The notes under the pieces are model-generated. The model was not told the origin of the DNA. It saw nothing but the letters and a program-made list of their open reading frames with translations, and did not search any database. This document shows, in pieces, positions 6,257-9,776 of a DNA stretch of 9,776 nucleotides. The position numbers and the translations under genes are program-made. Position 1 is the first letter of the stretch, and the number at the start of each line of letters is the position of its first letter. Location of the stretch: positions 1-9,776 of the forward strand of contig JAHFQF010000081.1 of the NCBI GenBank assembly GCA_023266435.1. The letters are read 5' to 3'. Origin of the DNA: Legionellales bacterium. GTDB taxonomy: Bacteria; Pseudomonadota; Gammaproteobacteria; Berkiellales; Berkiellaceae.

Positions 6257-6604
6257 TTAGTGCAATAAGTCTCGGGCCCAGGGACATTGGGCTTTTAAAT
6301 AACGTTCGAATACTTCTCTAGAAGATCCTAGTAATTCTAGGTATTCAGTACACAGTGTGGATCGTAACCAGGTTCTGGCCTGACGCCTTGCATCAATCTT
6401 GTTTTGCCAACGGTAGTTGTAGCGTTTGTCTTTAGGCTTAGGAGGAATGCTTTGATTGGCATCAGAAAGAGCTAGATGAATAATGGCGAGTAATAGGTTT
6501 GCTGCTGGTTCAGTCAAAAGCGCAAGATTACTTTGACCAGACTCTGGTAAGCTGTCGATTAAGGAATATTGCATGAGATTAAGAAGAAGGACGGAAAAAT
6601 CCAT
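6257..6604 (-). CDS. Uncharacterised phage protein upstream of the lysis genes
   Basis: A 115-residue protein that I do not recognise. It has a hydrophobic, leucine-rich N-terminal half (about 1-47; LLTEPAANLLLAIIHLALSDA at 29-49 looks like an amphipathic or buried helix rather than a clear membrane segment). A basic middle follows (KPKDKRYNYRWQNKIDARRQA, 56-76), then ARTWL (76-80) and EYLELLG (87-93) near the end. The A-WL...LELLG...YL pattern recalls small phage proteins often found before late genes, but this is a weak memory, not an assignment. It is the first phage gene after the efflux pump, and its position before lysis would suit a late regulator. The ATG at 6604 touches its only purine-rich motif (AAGG) with no spacer; an ATG at 6574 is the alternative start. 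The stop lies 9 bases before the next ATG. Confidence 0.6.
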   Translation of the reverse strand: MDFSVLLLNLMQYSLIDSLPESGQSNLALLTEPAANLLLAIIHLALSDANQSIPPKPKDKRYNYRWQNKIDARRQARTWLRSTLCTEYLELLGSSREVFERYLKAQCPWARDLLH

Positions 6605-6682
6605 CCTTATAATCAGTATGTCATAGATGTTGCGGGGAGGGGAAGTGGTATAAGTTTATCTATCACTAGCAAAAATATGCAA
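6605..6682. other. Junction between phage late genes and the efflux gene
   Basis: This 78-base gap separates the efflux-pump stop from the first phage gene. It contains no gene and no convincing hairpin with a T tail, so transcription from the pump gene could run on into the lysis genes. It holds an imperfect dyad, GTGGTA (6645-6650) against TATCAC (6661-6666), which could be an operator or part of a junction. TATAAG (6611-6606, minus) resembles a -10 box but has only a weak -35 partner. No repeat that could be recognised as an attachment site is seen. Confidence 0.4.
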
Positions 6683-9600
6683 TCAAATGGCAGGAGGCAT
6701 TTTTCTGCGCCATTTTTCAAACAGAAAATAGGCAGCTGGAATCACCAACATGGATAGTAACGGCGCCGTGATCATGCCACCCAACATTGGTGCTGCAATG
6801 CGCTTCATCACATCAATACCCGTACCCTCTCCTATCATGATTGGAAATAATCCCGCAAGCATGATAGCCACCGTCATTGATTTGGGGCGAACACGCATCA
6901 CAGCACCCTCAATGAGGGCGTGTTTTAAATCTTCAATTGTATTCAATTTACCTTGCTGTTCATAGTCTTTGAGTCTTATCTTCAAATAAAGCAGTAATAC
7001 CACACTAAATTCGGTTGCAATGCCCGCAAGTGCAATGAATCCTACCGCTACAGCGATAGATAAGTTAAAGCCCAACCAATAAACTAACCAAAAGCCGCCA
7101 ATCAAAGCAAACGGTAGCGTGACCATAATTAAAACAGGCTCTATCCACCGATGAAAAATGGCAAACAATAGCAATAAAATGCTTATTAACGTTAAAGGAA
7201 TAATCAATAACATGTTTTGATTAGCGCGCTGCATGGATTCATACTGCCCAGCCCAAGTCAAAGAATAACTCGGAGGCATTTTTAAATTACTTTGTATGAA
7301 CTGTTTTGCCTCTGCTACATAGGAACCTATATCTCGATCTCGAACATCAATATACACCCAGCCACTGGGCCGAGCATTTTCGAGACGAAGCATTGTAGGG
7401 CCTTCAGCAACGCGGATATCGGCGACGGCCTCTAATGGGATGAGCGCTTTTGTGGGAGTCAATACTGGAAATTGACGAATTTTATTGATTGAATCGCGCC
7501 AATCTAATGGATAGCGTAGATTAATGGGGTAACGTTCAATTCCTTCCACACTTTCAGCAATGGCTTCCCCTCCCAGAGCAATATTAATCACTTCCTGAAT
7601 GTCTTGAATAGTTAAACCATACCGTGCAATCTCTGCGCGTTTAATTGAAATATCTACATAGCGCCCCCCTTCTAGTCTTTCAGCAAATACAGATCCAGTA
7701 CCAGGCACATTTCTGATTAAATCTTCAATTTGCTTCGCGATAGAAGTGATGGCTTTTAAGTCTGGTCCGGTTATTTTTATCCCTAACGAACCTTTGATTC
7801 CAGTTGATAACATTTCAATGCGATTACGAATAGGTTGCACCCATACATTGGTGAGACCAGGTAATTTCACTGTGTTATCCAGCTCAGCAATCAATTTATC
7901 GAGCGTCATTCCAGAGCGCCATTCGGAAGGATCTTTGAGTTGAATAGTCGTTTCGAGCATTTCAAGCGGCGCAGGATCGGTCGCTGTTTCTGCACGTCCC
8001 ATTTTGCCAAAAACAGTTTTCACTTCTGGAATCTGTGCAATCAATTTATCCGTTTGTTGTAAAATCTGAGAGGCCTTTCCGATAGAGATACGCGGAAAGG
8101 TACTCGGCATGTAGAGTAAATCTCCTTCTTGTAGCGGAGGCATAAATTCTGACCCAATTTGAGAAAAGGGATAAAATGTCATGGCTAACAATATCGCAGC
8201 CGCAAGCAAAGTGGTTTTAGGGAATTGAATGATCGGCTTGATGATGGAATGATATAAATTCATCAAGCCTCGGTTGAGCGGGTTCTTTTCTTCTGAAGGA
8301 ATATTTCCCTTAATGCAAAAAATAAGCAATGCCGGCACCAACGTGATAGAAAGTCCTGCAGCAGCTGACATGGCATAAGTCTTTGTATAAGCCAAAGGTG
8401 AAAATAAAAGTCCAGCTTGTCCTTGCAGTGAAAAAATAGGCAAAAAGCTGACTGTAATAATCAATAAGCTAAAGAACAAGGGGGGACCCACTTGAATCGC
8501 TGCTTGATGAATAATAGTAAGTCGATCGCTGAATATTAAATTTTTCGTAGGGTTGTTTTGTTGCCAGTGTTCAAGATGCTTATGAACATTTTCAACCATT
8601 ACAATGGCAACATCTACCATGGCACCAATGGCAATAGCAATACCACCCAAGGACATACTATTGGCTGGGATCCCTTGCTGATACATTACGATAAATGCAG
8701 TTAAAATCCCCAAGGGTAAGGTGAGAATCACCACCAAAGCAGAACGCAAATGCAGTAGAAATGCTAGACAAACGAGGGTGACAACGATACTTTCTTCAAA
8801 CAGTTTTTCAAATAAATTTTTGATAGAGCGCTTAATGACACCAGAGCGATCGTAGGTTGTGATAATTTCAACATCCTCTGGTAAGCTACTTTTTAAGCTT
8901 TCTAGTTTCGCTTTAACGGCTTGGATGGTCTGCAGGGCATTTTCCCCTGATCGCATCACAATGATGCCACCGACCACCTCTCCCTCACCATTTAATTCAG
9001 CAATGCCTCGCCTTGCTTGAGGCCCTAGTTGTATCCTGGAAATATCTTTTAAGAAAATCGGGGTCCCATTTTCGCTCGTTCCCACTGCAATTTGTTCAAT
9101 GTCTGTCAGTGAGCGTATCAAGCCATCTGTTCGGAGCATGTATTCAGATTCAGCAAGCTCAAGCACTGAGCCCCCCCCTGAGCTATTTGCTGCTTTGACT
9201 TGACTGATGATTTCATTCAGAGATAATCCCAGTGCTTTGATAGCATAAGGATTTAAGATAATCTGGTATTCTTTGATCATACCACCTAAAGAGGCAACTT
9301 CCGCAACACCAGGCACGGTTCTCAATTCATATTTGAGGAACCAATCCTGTAAGCCTCGTAATTTAGCAATGTCTTGTTTCCCAGTGCGATCCACGAGTGC
9401 ATACTCATAAATCCAGCCAACGCCAGTTGCATCCGGTCCAAGCTCTGGACGCACTCCCTGTGGCAACTTGCCGACGGCTTGATTCAAATATTCGAGGACC
9501 CTCGAGCGCGCCCAATATAAATCAGTACCTGGTTCAAAGAGCACATAAATAAAGGAATCTCCAAAATAGGAATATCCCCTCACGGTTTTGGCGCGAGGCA

Positions 9601-9776
9601 CAGCCATCAACATGCTGGTTAATGGATAGGTAATCTGTTCTTCAATGACTTGAGGTGATCTGCCTGGATAGGTAGTTTTGACGATGACTTGTATGTCTGA
9701 TAAATCAGGTATCGCATCTACAGGGGTTTTAATGACAGCATAAATTCCAAAGCCCAAGAGCAGCACGGCACTGAAT
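6683..9776 (-). CDS. cusA: Copper/silver efflux RND pump, CusA/HelA type (N-terminus beyond window)
   Basis: Inner-membrane pump of a CusCBA-type tripartite system that uses the proton gradient to expel Cu(I)/Ag(I) across the envelope. The frame is open to the right edge; the GTG at 9766 is an internal valine (preceding codons FSA), so about 17-20 residues are missing. Numbering from that valine, the three CusA metal-site methionines are kept: Met553 (LLYMPST), Met603 (PLEMLETT, with Glu605) and Met652 (RIEMLSTG), equal to E. coli Met573, Met623 and Met672. Proton-relay residues are also present: Asp385 in AIGAMVDVAIVMVEN, Glu919 in GIATEFSVV and Lys962 in RVRPKSMT. The AIGAMVD-AIVM-EN motif is of the monovalent-metal (HME4) class. 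In Legionella this pump is called helA. The adaptor and outer-membrane genes would lie to the right. The protein ends normally and looks intact. Confidence 0.96.
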   Translation of the reverse strand, partial: FSAVLLLGFGIYAVIKTPVDAIPDLSDIQVIVKTTYPGRSPQVIEEQITYPLTSMLMAVPRAKTVRGYSYFGDSFIYVLFEPGTDLYWARSRVLEYLNQAVGKLPQGVRPELGPDATGVGWIYEYALVDRTGKQDIAKLRGLQDWFLKYELRTVPGVAEVASLGGMIKEYQIILNPYAIKALGLSLNEIISQVKAANSSGGGSVLELAESEYMLRTDGLIRSLTDIEQIAVGTSENGTPIFLKDISRIQLGPQARRGIAELNGEGEVVGGIIVMRSGENALQTIQAVKAKLESLKSSLPEDVEIITTYDRSGVIKRSIKNLFEKLFEESIVVTLVCLAFLLHLRSALVVILTLPLGILTAFIVMYQQGIPANSMSLGGIAIAIGAMVDVAIVMVENVHKHLEHWQQNNPTKNLIFSDRLTIIHQAAIQVGPPLFFSLLIITVSFLPIFSLQGQAGLLFSPLAYTKTYAMSAAAGLSITLVPALLIFCIKGNIPSEEKNPLNRGLMNLYHSIIKPIIQFPKTTLLAAAILLAMTFYPFSQIGSEFMPPLQEGDLLYMPSTFPRISIGKASQILQQTDKLIAQIPEVKTVFGKMGRAETATDPAPLEMLETTIQLKDPSEWRSGMTLDKLIAELDNTVKLPGLTNVWVQPIRNRIEMLSTGIKGSLGIKITGPDLKAITSIAKQIEDLIRNVPGTGSVFAERLEGGRYVDISIKRAEIARYGLTIQDIQEVINIALGGEAIAESVEGIERYPINLRYPLDWRDSINKIRQFPVLTPTKALIPLEAVADIRVAEGPTMLRLENARPSGWVYIDVRDRDIGSYVAEAKQFIQSNLKMPPSYSLTWAGQYESMQRANQNMLLIIPLTLISILLLLFAIFHRWIEPVLIMVTLPFALIGGFWLVYWLGFNLSIAVAVGFIALAGIATEFSVVLLLYLKIRLKDYEQQGKLNTIEDLKHALIEGAVMRVRPKSMTVAIMLAGLFPIMIGEGTGIDVMKRIAAPMLGGMITAPLLSMLVIPAAYFLFEKWRRKMPPAI

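Noticed and set aside
6569..6757. Plus-strand frame of 62 codons across the phage/efflux junction
   Set aside because: It begins with TTG, overlaps the ends of two well-supported minus-strand genes and encodes a composition with no recognisable domain; it is most likely a chance frame.
9764..9766. GTG as the start of the efflux pump
   Set aside because: The frame remains open to the window edge with upstream codons Phe-Ser-Ala, and CusA proteins have about 20 more N-terminal residues; this GTG is an internal valine.
1..9776. CRISPR arrays, tRNA or rRNA genes, insertion sequences
   Set aside because: No regularly spaced repeats, cloverleaf-like sequence, rRNA core motif or transposase was seen on either strand.

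Overview
The window joins the late-gene block of a tailed prophage (about 1-6604) to a host-type copper/silver efflux gene (6683 to the right edge). All genes except one lie on the minus strand, so transcription runs from right to left. The base composition is moderate to AT-rich. The efflux pump is of the CusA/HelA type and the phage proteins are lambda-like, which suggests a gammaproteobacterium, possibly of the Legionella/Coxiella side. This placement rests on protein resemblance only; no rRNA, tRNA or other taxonomic marker is present.

Right part (6683-9776): an almost complete heavy-metal RND inner-membrane pump, missing only about its first 17-20 residues beyond the window edge. It keeps the three methionines and the nearby glutamate of the E. 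coli CusA Cu(I)/Ag(I) site. A 78-base gap without a clear terminator separates its stop codon from the first phage gene.

Middle part (5302-6604): a tightly packed lysis cassette. An unrecognised 115-residue protein is followed by a 56-residue membrane/coiled-coil protein, an M15-type peptidoglycan peptidase and a membrane holin of the 3TM 'gene-transfer release' type. The last three genes overlap through ATGA junctions.

Between lysis and packaging genes (4875-5301) lies the only plus-strand gene, a small secreted PepSY-domain protein. It has its own ribosome binding site, a possible promoter and a convincing intrinsic terminator, so it looks like phage cargo (a moron). The 113-base gap after it is where a lambda-type cos site would be expected.

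Left part (1-4874): a lambda-order packaging and head module. It encodes the small terminase (Nu1-like), large terminase (GpA), gpW-like head-tail connector, lambda-family portal, and a prohead protease fused to a major capsid protein that runs off the left edge. These genes overlap one another. The fusion gene carries a strong internal ribosome binding site and in-frame ATG exactly between its protease and capsid parts, suggesting two products from one gene. No integrase, repressor, replication or tail genes are visible. The late block therefore abuts the chromosome-type gene directly on the right, as in a rearranged or decayed prophage or a domesticated GTA-like particle.
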